Assembly (NCBI RefSeq): GCF_000226115.1
Contig: NC_016458.1
Coordinates: 9,343,501-9,407,500, forward strand
Direction of reading: 5' to 3'
DNA: 64,000 nt
Source of the DNA: Thermothielavioides terrestris NRRL 8126
Taxonomy: Eukaryota; Ascomycota; Sordariomycetes; Sordariales; Chaetomiaceae
The position numbers were made by a program, and so were the translations under genes. Positions 10,613-22,724 of this stretch are shown here, piece by piece (the stretch's first letter is position 1; every line of letters begins with the position of its first letter). The notes under the pieces were generated by a model that saw only the letters and a program-made list of their open reading frames with translations, searched no databases and was not told where the DNA came from.

Positions 10613-11672
10613 TAAAAAGACGTGACAAAGCATCGGTGGTGCTGGCGTTGGCAGCCTCTGTTGAATGAACTGTCAAACACTAGTGGCATTTAGTTACATG
10701 ATCCTTGCCATTATCACGCGAGAACTTCAACTCGTATCCCGAGGCATGCTCTGCAAGGGACGGGGGTTATACGCTAACTTCTCAGACCCCGGGTTCGCTA
10801 TCCGGAGAGGGGAAATGATCGGCAACTTCCCCCGCAAGGAAGAGGGCCAACGAGGAAGGAGAAAAATCTTTGACAGGAAGGCTCCACTGCTTACAATGTC
10901 GAGGCCCTGCTGTGTATTCCGTACACAGTACACTGCCGTCCGGGGAAGTGAGAGGGTCTCGGGGCCTTCGCACAGAAAGCCCGGGCAATCCGGATCCAGC
11001 AATCGCAGGGACTCGAGATTCTGCGAGGAGTGTTACTACACTACTGTGTACATAATGTACATGTCGTGGAAAGTCGGCATGATAACGTCCACGCTTGAGG
11101 GGCGTTCGCAAGCTACACAGCGCCTCGAGGCTGAGTGGTGCGACTCGTCATTGGGTGAGTAAGCAAGCCACCAGGAGTCATGCACGCCAGCAACCTGGTT
11201 GATGGAACTTCTCCTCATGCGCCAAGAGCTGAATGCAAGGATGCCTGGAGGACCGTGTGGCGGGGGACCAGGAATGAGATCTCGCGGCGCCGCAAAGACA
11301 TCAGTCCGCATCTGGGATGCAGGGCGGTCCGGGTAGGATCGTGCTCGCCCTTCGCCCTCCCTCAGGAGAGCCTCGACCATGGGTCTTCCCTGAAGCTTCG
11401 ATTCTCTTTTTCTACTCTTGTGTTCGTCTGCTGTTGCTGGCTTGAGGAGTGGTGACGACCTCCAACTGATGCTGCTCGCGATGCTGTGAACTCCTCGACT
11501 TTCGAGTCCCGTCTCCCGTGGCCGCTGGCGATTGCCTCCCTGGCATCTCGATCTGACATTCCACAGTCGCTGCCGATCCCTCTCCGCCCATCCCCCGCAA
11601 ATCGGATGCATCTTGCCAGCGTCCCACATCCGCCGATCTCTCCAGCCTTCCACTGATTCCCCAAGCCAAGCC

Positions 11673-13103
11673 ATGGCGCTCCTGCCTCGCCATCCCGAGG
11701 GCCCCAATCCGCTCAGCATCCCAACGCCGCCGCTGCAGCGGACTGCCCTCTTCGTCATCTTCTTCTTCACGGCCCTCGCTTTCGTCGTCTACTGCCTGCG
11801 GGCGTGGGCCCGCATCCGGACGCGGCAATGGGGCATCGACGACTATCTGGTCACGGGCGCCATGGTCTTCTCGCTCATGATGATCGGGCCCTTCTACATG
11901 TGTAGGCCAGGGCCGCCGTTCGTGTGTCTGTCCGTTCGACGTTGACTGAGAAAATCCTCCCAGACATCAAGCTCAACTACTTCGGCTGGCACGAGGCGGA
12001 CGTGCCCCCCTTTGACCCGGCGCCGGGCCTGTGGTGGTTCTATCTGGCCCAGCTCTTCTACAACCCCATCCTGGCCCTCGTCAAGGCGTCGGTCCTGTGC
12101 TTCCTGCTGCGCCTGGGCGGCCAGAAGCCCGGCGTCAAGTTCGCCATCCACTTCCTCAACGCCTTCAACGCGCTGCAGGCCATCGCCATCTTCCTCGTCG
12201 CCATCTTTCAGTGCCTCCCCATCGAGGCCAACTGGGATACGGCCCTCCAGGCGGACCCCAACACGCGCTGTATCAACCACGCGTTCCACGTTATCATCTC
12301 GAGCATCACCATCCTCACCGACTTCCTCGTCATCCTGCTGCCCTTCTGGATCTTCCTGGGCCTCAACATGAAGCGGGCCACCAAGGTGGCTGTGCTGGGC
12401 ATCTTCATGCTCGGTCTCGGGTACGTCTCGCCCGCGCCTCCTTCTTCTCCTCCCCCTTATTATCCGCTCGAGACGGCTGCGAGTTAACATGTTGTTTTTT
12501 TCCCCATCTCCCAGCGTCACCATGATCAGCATTGCCCGCCTCGTCGGCGTCATCAGGCTCTTCTACGTCGTGCAGCCCAACAAAGACCCGTACCACGACA
12601 TCACGGTGACGCTGTCGGTCGTCGAAGCCAACGTGGCCATCGTCTCCGCCTCGGCGCCCGCCCTGCGCCCGCTCTTACGCAGCATCTTCCCGGGCCTGTT
12701 CGGCGGCAGCAGCGCGCGCTATCCCAACAACAAGTACAACAACAACCAGTACGGACTCAGCAACAACACGCCCTACTTCAACTCCCGCAGCGGCGGAGCG
12801 GGAACGGGCAACGCCTCGCGCGTCGACGCCACCTCGTCCGGCCCCGGCCGCCACGGCAGCATCCGGCTCAAGAACCTGCGCGGCGTCAAGGGCGGCGGCG
12901 CCGGCGGCGGCGGCCACACCGAGTGCCGCAGCGTCAGCCCCAGCGGCTCCGAGGAGGAGATCATGACGTACAACGGCATCATGCGGACCATGGACGTGCG
13001 CGTCGAGCACGAGGACGACCACGGCCACGGCGCGCTGCCGGTCGACGAGGCGTCCAGCCGCGCGTCCAGCGACCTCAAGCCGAAGGCGGTCGGGGGGATA
13101 TGA
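11673..13103 (+). CDS. PTH11-like integral membrane protein, fungal rhodopsin domain
   Basis: A seven-transmembrane protein of the fungus-specific rhodopsin-domain (PTH11/SAT4-like) family, thought to sense surface or chemical cues. Exons are 11673-11901, 11964-12420 and 12515-13103, giving 424 residues. The first intron uses GTAGGC..CCCAG and the second GTACGT..CCCAG; both keep frame. The N-terminus carries the family signature of a first membrane helix followed by R-x-W-G-x-DD. The mid-region has LVKASVLCFLLRLG and a conserved Cys-x-Pro after helix 4 (FQCLPIEANWD), and helix 7 ends with VEANVAIVSASAPALRPLL. The tail after about residue 270 is Gly/Asn/Ser-rich and probably cytoplasmic. There is no CFEM domain. 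The ligand is unknown. Confidence 0.85.
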
Positions 13104-13355
13104 AACTAGGGTAGGGGTCGGGTCTGGATAATGTTGGGTTTGAATGAGTAGCGTAATGATGGGAGTGGGTGGTTGTCCTCAGCATGCAGAAAAGCAACGA
13201 ATTACACCCCGTCGCAGTGCTTTAGCACTGCGTCAATCTGTTTCACAGCATGATACCATGTAGTTTAAATAGCACAATACACCGATACGGGGCCTTAGGT
13301 CCGCAACTGCGAAGTGCATACCCGGGTGATCTTTCGCGGAGCCGCTTCCGCTAGA
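13104..13355. other. Convergent intergenic
   Basis: Short gap between the 3' ends of the PTH11-like and kinase-like genes; it probably holds both 3' UTRs. No gene is seen. Confidence 0.5.
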
Positions 13356-14642
13356 TTACCGAGAGAGAGAATGGGGGGGGGGGGGGGGGGGGGGGGGGGA
13401 AAGGAAGGAAGGGGAAAGAGAGACAGAGAGAGAGAGAACAGAAAAAGACCGACAGCGAGCAGCATCCTGTCTTAGGTAGTCATCCTCCTCCCAATCATCA
13501 GAGTCAGGGTACGGCTCGTACTCTTCGTTGGAGAGATGCTCGACAATCTTGGCCACCCCCTGCAGATCCCCTTCGGCGGTGCCGGCCTTGTCCTTGTCGA
13601 CCCAACCCTCGGTATAGCCGCCGCCAAAGTCAATCAGCCAAGCGTCATTGTTTTTGTCAATTATGACGTTTTCGGCTTTGGCATCGCCCCACACAAGGCC
13701 CGCGCTATGGAGTTGCGCGACTGTCTCTTGAATTTGTCTTGCCCAACGCTGTCGGAGGGGGATGGGCGTGTGGAGCAGGCAGTCCTCGAACAAGAGCCCG
13801 TCGTTTTCGCGGCGATGGTTAATGTAGGTGAGCAGCAGGCCCAGGATTTTGGTGTCTTCGTCTACCGCTACAACCCCGCGGAGACGAGCAATGCGCACGT
13901 CGTGCGCCAAGGAAGACTGGAGGATCCGGAGGTGGGCTTCGAGCTCCTTTTCAAGCACTAGAAAGCCGCCCACAGCGAAAGTCTTCAAGAAGCAAAGCGT
14001 CTTGCGGCCCGAATCGTCCAGCTCGACCAACACCCGTGTCGGCGACTCGGATAGGGCGTGGTCGGGCTTCTTAAATGAGACTTCCACTTCGGAGGGACGG
14101 AAGAACTTGACGTACTGGCCAACTCGTTGGACAAGCTCGGGCTCGATGTAGTTTAGGGGCGGAACCCAGCGGCTCTCCGCATCTCTCATGAGGATAGGGA
14201 ATGGCTTGTCGGCTTCTGCTTCAAGCCGACAGCGGTACTCTTCCGGGAAGAAGTATTCGGAAAGAAGTGGGTGCGCCTCCCCCGTTGCGATCTTCGCGGG
14301 GTCAAAAGACGGCGGGATATCGGGGGCAACTTCCAAGAAGACAGGCTCGAAGACATTGATGAGCCAAGCATGGAAGTCGTCTATCACGGTTTCGGGATGC
14401 TCGCCGTCATCCTGGTCTGTGTCGAATTCCCACTCGTCTCTGACAGCGGCGAGGAACTTGCGATAGCGAGACTCGATAGCTGGCGAATTGCAGATGTAAA
14501 AGGGCGACATCTCGATTTGGAACTCCCTGCCGTTGCAACGGCTGAAGGTGATGCAATCGTCGGGACCATCGCGGCCGAGACGATCGCTCATGGCCTTGGC
14601 CAGGATGCGGCCGGGTTTGGCCGATGGAGTGGATGCCATCAT
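13356..14642 (-). CDS. Divergent protein-kinase-like protein
   Basis: An intronless frame of 428 residues, starting at tandem ATGs (14642 and 14639). The C-terminal half has a kinase fold: a possible ATP-site Lys in CFLKTF near residue 218, a catalytic loop GDAKAEN near 315 with Asp and Asn present, and a metal-binding DFGGG near 337. The loop reads VWGDAKAEN, so the His of the usual HRD is missing, and no clear glycine-rich loop is visible. This resembles the small fungal kinase/aminoglycoside-phosphotransferase-like proteins of unknown target. The N-terminal about 200 residues are acidic and unrecognised. The last about 30 residues are low-complexity Ser/Pro translated from a CT-rich run and a G tract, so the true C-terminus is uncertain. 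Confidence 0.7.
   Translation of the reverse strand: MMASTPSAKPGRILAKAMSDRLGRDGPDDCITFSRCNGREFQIEMSPFYICNSPAIESRYRKFLAAVRDEWEFDTDQDDGEHPETVIDDFHAWLINVFEPVFLEVAPDIPPSFDPAKIATGEAHPLLSEYFFPEEYRCRLEAEADKPFPILMRDAESRWVPPLNYIEPELVQRVGQYVKFFRPSEVEVSFKKPDHALSESPTRVLVELDDSGRKTLCFLKTFAVGGFLVLEKELEAHLRILQSSLAHDVRIARLRGVVAVDEDTKILGLLLTYINHRRENDGLLFEDCLLHTPIPLRQRWARQIQETVAQLHSAGLVWGDAKAENVIIDKNNDAWLIDFGGGYTEGWVDKDKAGTAEGDLQGVAKIVEHLSNEEYEPYPDSDDWEEDDYLRQDAARCRSFSVLSLSVSLSPSFLSPPPPPPPPHSLSR
13373..13399. repeat. 27-base poly-G tract
   Basis: Uninterrupted G on the plus strand (C on the coding strand), next to a purine-rich GGAAGG/GAGAGA run. It lies within the last codons of the kinase-like frame and codes for a proline run. 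Confidence 0.95.
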
Positions 14643-15504
14643 GGATGGGTGCTGATGATGGCGGATGCTAACAGCAGTCGCAGCGGCGAGTGTCGGCGAG
14701 AGATTGACAAAAGATGTTCCGACCAGCGGCTAAAAATTCGTGGAAAGTGGTTTGGACCTTGTGCACCGTTTGGAAGCCAGTTGCTTGTTGAAGTGCTGCA
14801 GGACGGACGGGGACGTGGGCTGCTTTCGTTTAGAACAGGAGACGTAACGGGCTGGACCCGTAATGGCCTCGACGACCCTCCGCTGTGTATCTGTTGCGTG
14901 GTATGCGCAAGCTGCTGTGATGTCTTTTGTCTGCCTTGTCTGTGGGAATGGGGGGAAAGGACTGAAAAGGCAGATGTGTGAGAAAAGCACGCAAAGCGGG
15001 GCAGACAATTCCAGGCTGTCCAGCGATGCGCGCAGACTGTGAGCAAGAGAGTTCAATTTTGCACTGTCATTGATGCATTGCCGGGATGTGGCCGTCGGCC
15101 ATATACCAGGTATCTTGGCCGTCTCATCGTCAATACGTGTTCATAGCAGCGGATTAGCAGGACCAAGGTGTTAACCACTGTTTCGATACCACTTTAATTT
15201 TCAGTTTCTAAGATGTTGGCAATCTCCAAGATGCATTATTATCAAAAATAAAATAAGCGCCTGCCTACTTGCCTACCTTACACAAGCCAGACAGAATAAC
15301 ACCTACCTAGGTACTAATCACAGTACGGCGGAGTCAGGCGGGATGTTGGTCCGCACCAAGCGCATGCAGATTCACCGGTGCCGCTCCAGCTTGATTACCA
15401 CCCCCCATCACGAGACATGTCGTCGTTGAACAGCTGCGGAGATGTTGCTGACTTGAGAAGAGCGAAGTATTCCCAGCTCTCGTGTCCCTCACCTCGCCGT
15501 CAAG
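14643..15504. other. Intergenic, about 0.9 kb
   Basis: This contains the upstream region of the kinase-like gene and the 3' flank of the BTB gene. Two overlapping minus-strand frames (14639-15046 and 14730-15056) have no recognisable features and look like leader or promoter sequence. From 15180 to 15320 the DNA is clearly AT-richer. Confidence 0.5.
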
Positions 15505-16826
15505 CTACCGTTTAAAAACTCCATTCTGAATCCTCTCTTTCAGCACGATCCACTCGTCATATTGCTCCTCGCCCCCGAAGTTCCCCCATTCGGGCTGGGG
15601 CGCGGTCTCCCCGTTCGCCGGCGGCAACGACTCCGGCATTTCCTCCGGCGCAACTGGAACTGGCGCCATCTCGTCCTGGTAGTGGCTAACAGTTCCCTTT
15701 GTCTTCCAGCAAAATCCTGTTAGCTGGTACTCGGCTTTGAAATGGGCTGGCCTGCAACGTTGTAGCCAGCCTGGTTTCAATTCTGAGCTTACCTTCAACT
15801 TAGTCCCCTTCTTCTTCTTTTCCGTCTTCTTCCTTTTCGTCTTCTTCAATAAATCTGATGAGAGAAGCCATGCAGTGTCTTCCGGCGTTGGCTCTGGGAT
15901 CGGCTCAGCTCCAGGGAGCCGCTCGGGTTCTCCGGAGTTGCATTTAGGATCGTCCAGCGGTTCAGGCAGTGGCTCAGGTTCGGGCGCGGCTTCAGGCACC
16001 GCGCCGTCAAGTTCGGGCGCAACTGCCGGTGCCGATTCGGGTCGAGAATCATGAATTTCGCCCGGGGCGCAGGGTGTGTCAGGGCTGGCCGGCTCAGGGC
16101 GAGAAGCCGGCACAGCGGCAGCATCACGGCCGTCCCGCGCCTCCAGCGCCTCGACATATGTCTCAAGCATGCAATTGAAGAGCACTTTGACTGCTGAGAA
16201 GCCATCGCCAAAGTCGATGGGGGCGGAGGACGCTGTCGACAGTGCACGCGGGTCCTGGAAGACCCTCTTGATGCAGGTCTTGATCCAGCCGACAAACCAC
16301 TGGTCGTTGCCGATGGGCCGAGGGTAGGCCTTCTTGACCGCGTCGACAAGCGGGAACACTTCGACGCGGCGTGCTGCCAACTCGATGGAGTCCCTCGTCT
16401 GTGTCTCAAGTTCGTCGAGCTGGAAGGTCCGGGCAATGGCGTGTAGTTCCAGCATTATCTCGAGCTCGGGGCGCTCGAAGCGAACTGTTGGGTCGTCCGT
16501 CCCAATCCACTTCTGAAGGCCCCAATGCCCGGTGTAAAGATACTCCACGAACGCATGCCCTGCGATGCCGGAGAACGCGCCGAGGTCGACGATCCTGCGA
16601 GACGAGTTGCAAAAGGCGGCCAGCTTGGGGTGGCGTATCAGTAGCGACAAGTGGGCGGTGAGCGGAGGGCCGTCCGCAAACCTGAGCGTCACGAGGGGAC
16701 TGCTGTAGGGCCTGGACGGCAACAGGTTTGTCAGCGTCGAGGACGGTGGTGAGCGGGAGTGCCCAGACTCCGGCCGACGTACGACTTCATCTCCACATTG
16801 TTGCCGTTCTTCTTCCCCGTCTCCAT
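15505..16826 (-). CDS. BTB/POZ domain protein
   Basis: The minus-strand exons are 16826-16783 and 16711-15505 (intron GTACGT..GTCCAG), giving 416 residues. Exon 1 encodes only METGKKNGNNVEMK plus a split Ser. The BTB fold follows: SPLVTLRFADGPPLTAHLSLLIRHPKL then HAFVEYLYTGHW, an arrangement used for dimerisation and often for cullin-3 ligase adaptors. The middle (about residues 225-300) is a Pro/Glu-rich repeat-like stretch, followed by a Lys-rich run (KKTKRKKTEKKKKG) that may be a nuclear signal. There is a potential 41-base intron near 15757-15797 (GTAAGC..TTGCAG) which, if used, would end the protein early; the unspliced frame is preferred because it continues to a plausible acidic tail. 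No substrate is predicted. Confidence 0.7.
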
Positions 16827-19800
16827 GTCGAGTTGCGCGGCGGCGAGAGGCAAAATCGGCTCTAAATTATAGGAGTTCAGAGAACCCGCGCCCTGGGGAG
16901 AAAAAGTGCAAAGTGCACCTACTCAGCCTCAAAGCCGGGGTGTGAAACGGAAACTAAATATGTTCATCTCGTCCAGCGATCAGTTGCTGCCCGGGCTGCA
17001 TCCATGCCCGACGAGGCCATCATACATTTGTACGCCTCAAAACCAACCACTGACGAGCGCTGGCAAAGGCTGAAGGCAAACGGATTTGGACCGAACTGCC
17101 GGTTGCCGGCATCTTTGCCAATGAAACAAGAAACAGCCCCTCCATCTCGCCGCGGCGACATGCACCGCTCCGCCAACCTGCATGAGACCGACATGGCGAT
17201 GCCGGGACTGGCTGTGGCTGGACCGCCGTGGATGTGAGAGGGAATGGCATCAGGAATCGCTAGGACCCGCGAAGTCTGTAACTGTCCCGTATGCTCGCGT
17301 CGAATTAAAGGAATCGGATCGTTTTGTCCGTCCTATGCTCCAACCCTTTTTCCAGGCTTCCCACATCGTGATTACGTTCAGGCTGCTGCCTCCTTCAACA
17401 TGAATTCACCTTGGAGGCAAACGGGCGTCCGTTTGAATAACCTACCGAGCGCACAAACGAAAGGGCGTCATGACCGAGCGAGCTGGGTTACTAAGACGCG
17501 ACCGGCCCAGACGCCTAGAAGGGAACAAAAAAACCAGGCATAATTATACTTCGCATTAGTTCAGGGCAGGTGGGTTGAAAGTCAGGTCTCAAGTTAGGTC
17601 CGGCATCCAGCGTTGCCCATCGCGGACTACGACCACACCCGTCGCCATTCTTGTAAGCCAAAGAGCCCAAGACTCTTCCTCTCTGACTTTGTCATGGACC
17701 AAACCCCTTCCTTCTTGGAGCCTGGCCGCGGGACCACTAGGATTGCCACTAAAGTGAAGTCTATTTATCCAATAATCCTCTGAGCATCGGCGTCTAAAAA
17801 AATTAGAGCTGACACCCAGGGACACAACACTCTCGACAAACGCCCTGAGCTCCCCTCGACAAACGTCACTCGGCACGCCCAACTACAAACCATCACCCCC
17901 AGACCCAACAGAACCGCGTGCATACATACGGCTTCTCAGCTCGTGCCGCCCTCTCCAAACCTAGGAAGCAATCCCGTGTCTGCCCCGACCAAGCACAAGC
18001 TAACCGCGTCACACAGCACGAGACAGGACAGGACAGGATACACAGAATCTCGCCTCGTAGCGCCCTCCCTGATCCAGTGGCTCGTCGCACTGCACCCGGC
18101 ATTCCTTCCTTCCTCAGGCAGCCAGCTCGCCTAGAAACCTGAACCACCACACCGGACACAGCCACACTCACAGCACCGCACAGCGACATTGGCACACTGC
18201 TCGGCCACACTGTGCCGTGTACACAAGTGCAGGTACAGTACAGTGCTCATGTACCGGTACTCTCCTCCAAAGGCAGGTGTCCAGCGGCAAGGAGGCTTAA
18301 GTTCCCGCGACTGAGGCAATCACCATCCCAGGCGCAGTGGGACACGGCCATACCAGCTTACCCAGCCTCAGCCGCGTCAACCCCCAAGGCGGCCTCACAA
18401 CCGCCAGGTTGAATCGCGGTGACTAGCACGCGAAAAAGGAGTCTCGTAGAACCAGGTAGACATAATAATCATTAAGATAGTTGTTGGTGTCTATCAGTTA
18501 GATGATTATCTTGGCTCGAGGAAAGCAGGCAAACAAACGAACAAACGATGCGCCATAATAATGCATAAGAGCCAATACCCCAGGCGTGGTTTTCCCGTTG
18601 CATAATATCCCACTGAAAAGTGCAAACGCCAGCGCCCGAAACCGAGCCGTTTTCATCCAGTCATCAAATGAAAGAAAGGGGTATGATGGATGCAATGCGG
18701 TGAGGGTGGCAGGGAAGCGAGAGGAGCACGATTAGCAGGTAAATGGCGACAGATAACAAACCCAATCGCAAACAAACGGCAAGGCAAAGACGGGTATCTC
18801 GTGATGTCCCAATTTCCGTCATGCCCCTGTAATGTCCATGAGGTGCCGAGTAAAAGGGAAGAATGCCGAACTTGAATGCAACCAGGAAAACAGCACCGAG
18901 TGAAGTTCACTGTAACTTGTCGCCACCAGATTAGGCCTCCGTACTGCGCGTAGATGGGACGCGCGGCCCGTAGCCCTGCTTCGGCATCGTCGGAGACAGT
19001 ATCCTGCCATAGCCACATTGCGCCGACGTCATCCCGTACTCCCTTTCCTGCCTCCGTCAATCCTCGTGTTTTGGAGGCAGAAACAGGGACACTCGCCCAT
19101 CTAATCACAATATGAGATGAGCGGCGCACCCGGGGGGTGGATCTGCAGCCCAGCACACCTGGAGGGGACTCGGGATGCCTCCGACGGAAGGTGTGACTAA
19201 CGGCGAGCTGCATGATCATGAGGCATCCCGCGATCAGCAGAAGGTGCGATATCGCGGCGGCAACGATGGTGGGAAGCGTCTCAAGAGGCGTAGGGGCGTG
19301 GATCGGCGCCGCAACCAGTAGGAAGGTGTCCGGCGGCACGGGGGCGCGGGGCGCAAGTCGATGCGACCTGGGGGTTCCAGATGCAGATTGCATGCAGCAT
19401 GCGAGAGAGGCCCTCCCCGGTATGTCTTGGTACTGCAGTGGCGCCCGCGATGTCTCCGTGCAACGCAGGCCGATCCGGTAAGTCCGCACGCAGTACCACC
19501 GTCCGCTCCCGGCATCGTATTATTCGCATGTAGCTTGACCCAGCCTGGATGACGAGCGCCACGACAACGGCCCGCTGCGCGAGCGCAGTCGGGAAGCTTG
19601 GCGAAAAGCCTACACCCACACCACCGTGTAAGTCGTGCGCGGTCGAGCCGCCGAAGACGGACGCGATGCAACGCACCGACGGCACTTGCTCGAAGATGGG
19701 CGGCCTGGATCCAAGTTGAATTGCCCCACCCCCCAGCTCGAGGGAGCCGAGTAATCGACTTGCAGAGATCTCTTGCTGAGCAATGATGCAGTTCGGAGAC

Positions 19801-20465
19801 TTCTGCTGGCAGGTTGCTTCGTGGTGGGTGCTGGGGGGTCTCGGGACGTGCCCTTGCTGTCGAGAGGGAGGAGCAGGTTGGCGCCTGATTGGCTGCTGGC
19901 ACCAGCCAGCTGATCAGGACCTCCCAACGGTCCCCCACACGGGCCACACCACCCGCGACCGCCTGGGTGGAGAGAGACTCCTTCGTCGAGGCCGTGTTAC
20001 TCTCCCGTCGCGCCGTCGACTGTCACATCGGCTAGGCAGTCTGCCAGATATCAGAATCAACCTCAAGGATCGACCCGGCTGGTGGCCGGCTCATACCTTG
20101 CTGGGCCCCTTGTCCATCGTTCGGATGGGGGCTGGGACGGAGACAGGAACAGGGACAGAACCGACCGGGCCGCAGCGGCTCTTCGAATCCCACACGCCCA
20201 CCGTTCCGCTGTCGACCGTGACTCACGGCATCCAGCCGGGTCCCACCCTCAGACACGCGCAACTCTCACGCGTCTCCGGCGCCCACCCCTCAACCCGTGG
20301 CCGGTTTGCCGCGCAAGAACTCGTGCACAGCCCATCAGGGGCGCTAGGCTGTGAACTGCCGTGCGAGGAGTCTGCCGCCCGGCCCAAGATCCCCTCCCCC
20401 CTGCGGGCGCCCGAACTCTCCGCCAAGGGGATGGGTGGAGGAAAGGAGGAGGGGTGATCACGCGC
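16827..20465. other. Gene-poor stretch, about 3.6 kb
   Basis: This lies between the BTB promoter and the Medusa 3' end. No gene is firmly supported. Minus-strand frames between 18653 and 19947 contain two hydrophobic stretches (near 19230 and near 19550), which could be remnants or exons of a membrane protein, but I could not build a continuous spliced model or recognise a family. A short GACAG repeat lies near 18022-18038. Confidence 0.4.
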
Positions 20466-22724
20466 TCAGGCACGCGGCCCACCATCCTCGTACGCTGCGC
20501 CACCGTACACCTGCCCATGCCCGCTGCCCGCCTGGCTGGTGTAGCCGTCGGCTGCCGCAACCGAGTAGCCCTCCCAGCTTCGCGACTGAGCCTGCGAGGC
20601 GGGAACCCCAGAATGGCCGTAACCCGCATGCGTGTGATGCGCGTTGTGGTGGGCGGGGGTGGACAGTCCGTACGGCGACGCGAGACTGTGCGTTGAGCCC
20701 CGGTGGTCGTAAACAACCGGCATGGCGGATAGACGCAGCCCAGAAGTTCCCACGGGGGAGTTGGTTTTGAGCCCCGGGGACAGCGTCTTCGCGGCTGCTG
20801 CGTCGTATGTTGACCATGAGGAAGGTCCTCCACTTAGCGTGCGCGGGCTCGCCAGCGAATCGGCGTGGTGGTGGCCGGCAGCGCCAGCGTAACCTGCCGA
20901 GGCGGCTGTGTCCGCGGCAATACTCGACGTCGAAGAGACCGGCGTCGGCGGTAGGGCAGGGTAGCTCCCGGTGAGACCGACGGTGGTGGCAACATGAGGG
21001 GAACTGTTTGGCGTCATGACGGTCGTGGTCGAGGCGCTGTACTTGGAGATGATCTTGTAGAGCGCGCCCGAGAGATCCTTCCAATGGAACACCTTCACGT
21101 CCTTCTCGATGTTGCGCGGCTTCGGGTTGCCAAAGCCCATGATGACCTTGAAGAACTCCTCGCTCTCGGCCCGTGCCTTGCTGACGGTCGCCGGTCGAAA
21201 ACCCTCGAGGTTCCTGCGGATGCGGTTCTTTTCGTCTACGCCGAACCGGTTCGGGGCAGCGAGGAGCTGCTCGAGCAGGTGGATCGTGTCGACCGAGGTG
21301 ACGTAGCACGCCTGCTTCTCCTCCCACCAGATGCAGCTGATGCAGATGCTGTGGGGCGGCCGCTCGGCCACGCTCACCGGCTTGAAGCTCACTGTCAGGA
21401 CGCTCCCCGTCTGCTGTTTCCTGAACAGCACCAGCCTGCGCTTGTTCTCCCACTCTTCTTGCGTCCAGCCCTCCGCCATTGATGACAAGTCACCGATGAT
21501 CTTGAGCGTCGCCTTCTCCTGGTAGACTCCGTATGGGAATCCGCCGGCGGGCTGGGCCAGCGTGCTGGTTCTGACGAGCTGCGGTGTCGGGGAACCGGCG
21601 TGCTGCAGCGGAGTGAGGCTAGGGCGTGAGACCGCGGCGTGGGTCCCATGCGACAGGGCGGACGTCGAAGCCCGGAACGGGTCGAGTTGACTGCCGAACA
21701 TCCACCCCGTCCCGTGCGGCGACCGGAGCATGGGGGGCGCGCGCGTGTAGTGGTCCGTAAAGGACGCCGCCCGGTACGACGAAAGCATGCTGCTGCTTCC
21801 TTGGCTGTAGGCGCCCGTAGCAGCGGTGGCGAAGTCGGGATGTGTTTGGGGTTGAGCATGTATCTGGGCGGCCGTGTTGGGGGCCGAGACGCTGGGTGAG
21901 AAGCCGTACGTATTGGTGGAAGCTTCCTCGGTTAGCGCAGGATGGGCAACCTGGCTGGTTGTTTTGGCTTGAGCCTGGCCATCGTGGCTTGGGGGGCTGG
22001 GCCGGTGAACAGGTGATCTGGTCTTGGGCGAACCCAGGTCCGGCGGGCTGCTCTCATCTGGCACTCCGAACCCGGCGCTTCCTCCCGCGGCACCGCCCTG
22101 AACGTCATGGTACGAGAACGCGCCGACGTTGGGCACCCTGGCCAATTCGTCGCCGCTTGCGCTTTCCACAAGAAGCGTCAGGGGCACGTTGCTGAGGGAC
22201 GGACAGCCCGTGCTCAGGAACTGCGGAGCCGCGGCCGTAATTGTGTAAGTGCAGGCGCCGCTGCCGTCCCGCGAATCTCTGGCGACTTTTGCCGCACACC
22301 GATGTGAGCCAAAAACAAGCGAAACGAAGGGGGCGGACGCGGCCACACTGCTGCCAACAAGATCGTACTGGCATGTCGCCTTGAGCGACACTTTGGTGCC
22401 CTGGGGACCTCCGCTTGGATGACAGGACAAGACGTTGACGCTGTTGGGCGGCGTGACCTGCGACGCCCCGAGATACTGCCCGGCGGCCGCATTGTTTGCG
22501 GCAAATGCCATCTGGTTGATCTGCGAGGCGGCATTCTCCGTCTGCTGGGATGAGAAGGGCTGGGAGGAGTACTGCGAGTAGGTCGAGTCTGCGTAGCCTG
22601 GAGTTTGGGCCATGGGCGTTGGTCAGCAACGGTGCGCACATCCCATGTGCGCCAAGACACAGCCAGAAACGAAGAACGCACCGTGCAGCTGAGGCGGTTG
22701 AGACTTATACGCGGACATCGGCAT
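20466..22724 (-). CDS. medA: Medusa-type developmental transcriptional regulator (MedA/Acr1)
   Basis: A regulator of conidiophore and spore development, known as MedA in Aspergillus and Acr1 in Magnaporthe; it acts in the nucleus. Exons are 22724-22682 and 22597-20466, giving 724 residues. The intron (GTGCGT donor, GCTGAC branch, CTCCAG acceptor) removes the ATG at 22613, so that ATG is not used. The start could equally be 22718 (MSAYKSQPP). Residues about 60-175 resemble an IPT/TIG-like beta fold. The conserved Medusa block is at about 380-545 and contains GWTQEEWENKRRLVLFRKQQ, ISCIWWEEKQACYVTSVDTI, a NRFGVDEKNRIRRNLEGFRP stretch and GFGNPKPRNIEKDVKVFHW. The flanks are Ser/Gln/His-rich and disordered. 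The very long upstream region suggests complex transcriptional control. Confidence 0.85.

Larger units (their letters stand above)
8924..11672. other. Repeat-bearing intergenic, about 2.7 kb
   Basis: This separates the divergent FAD oxidoreductase (minus) and PTH11-like gene (plus) and therefore holds both promoters. It contains an inverted-repeat element at 9560-9919, an ACACTA-rich palindromic tract at 10388-10612, and scattered ACACTACTG copies (9367, 9569, 11039). The open frame 10665-11162 (plus) has no domain and is not called. Confidence 0.6.

Noticed and set aside
10665..11162. 165-codon plus-strand frame as a gene
   Set aside because: No recognisable features and it lies in a repeat-bearing promoter region.
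22611..22613. ATG at 22613 as start of Medusa
   Set aside because: It lies inside a consensus intron that joins an upstream coding segment in frame.
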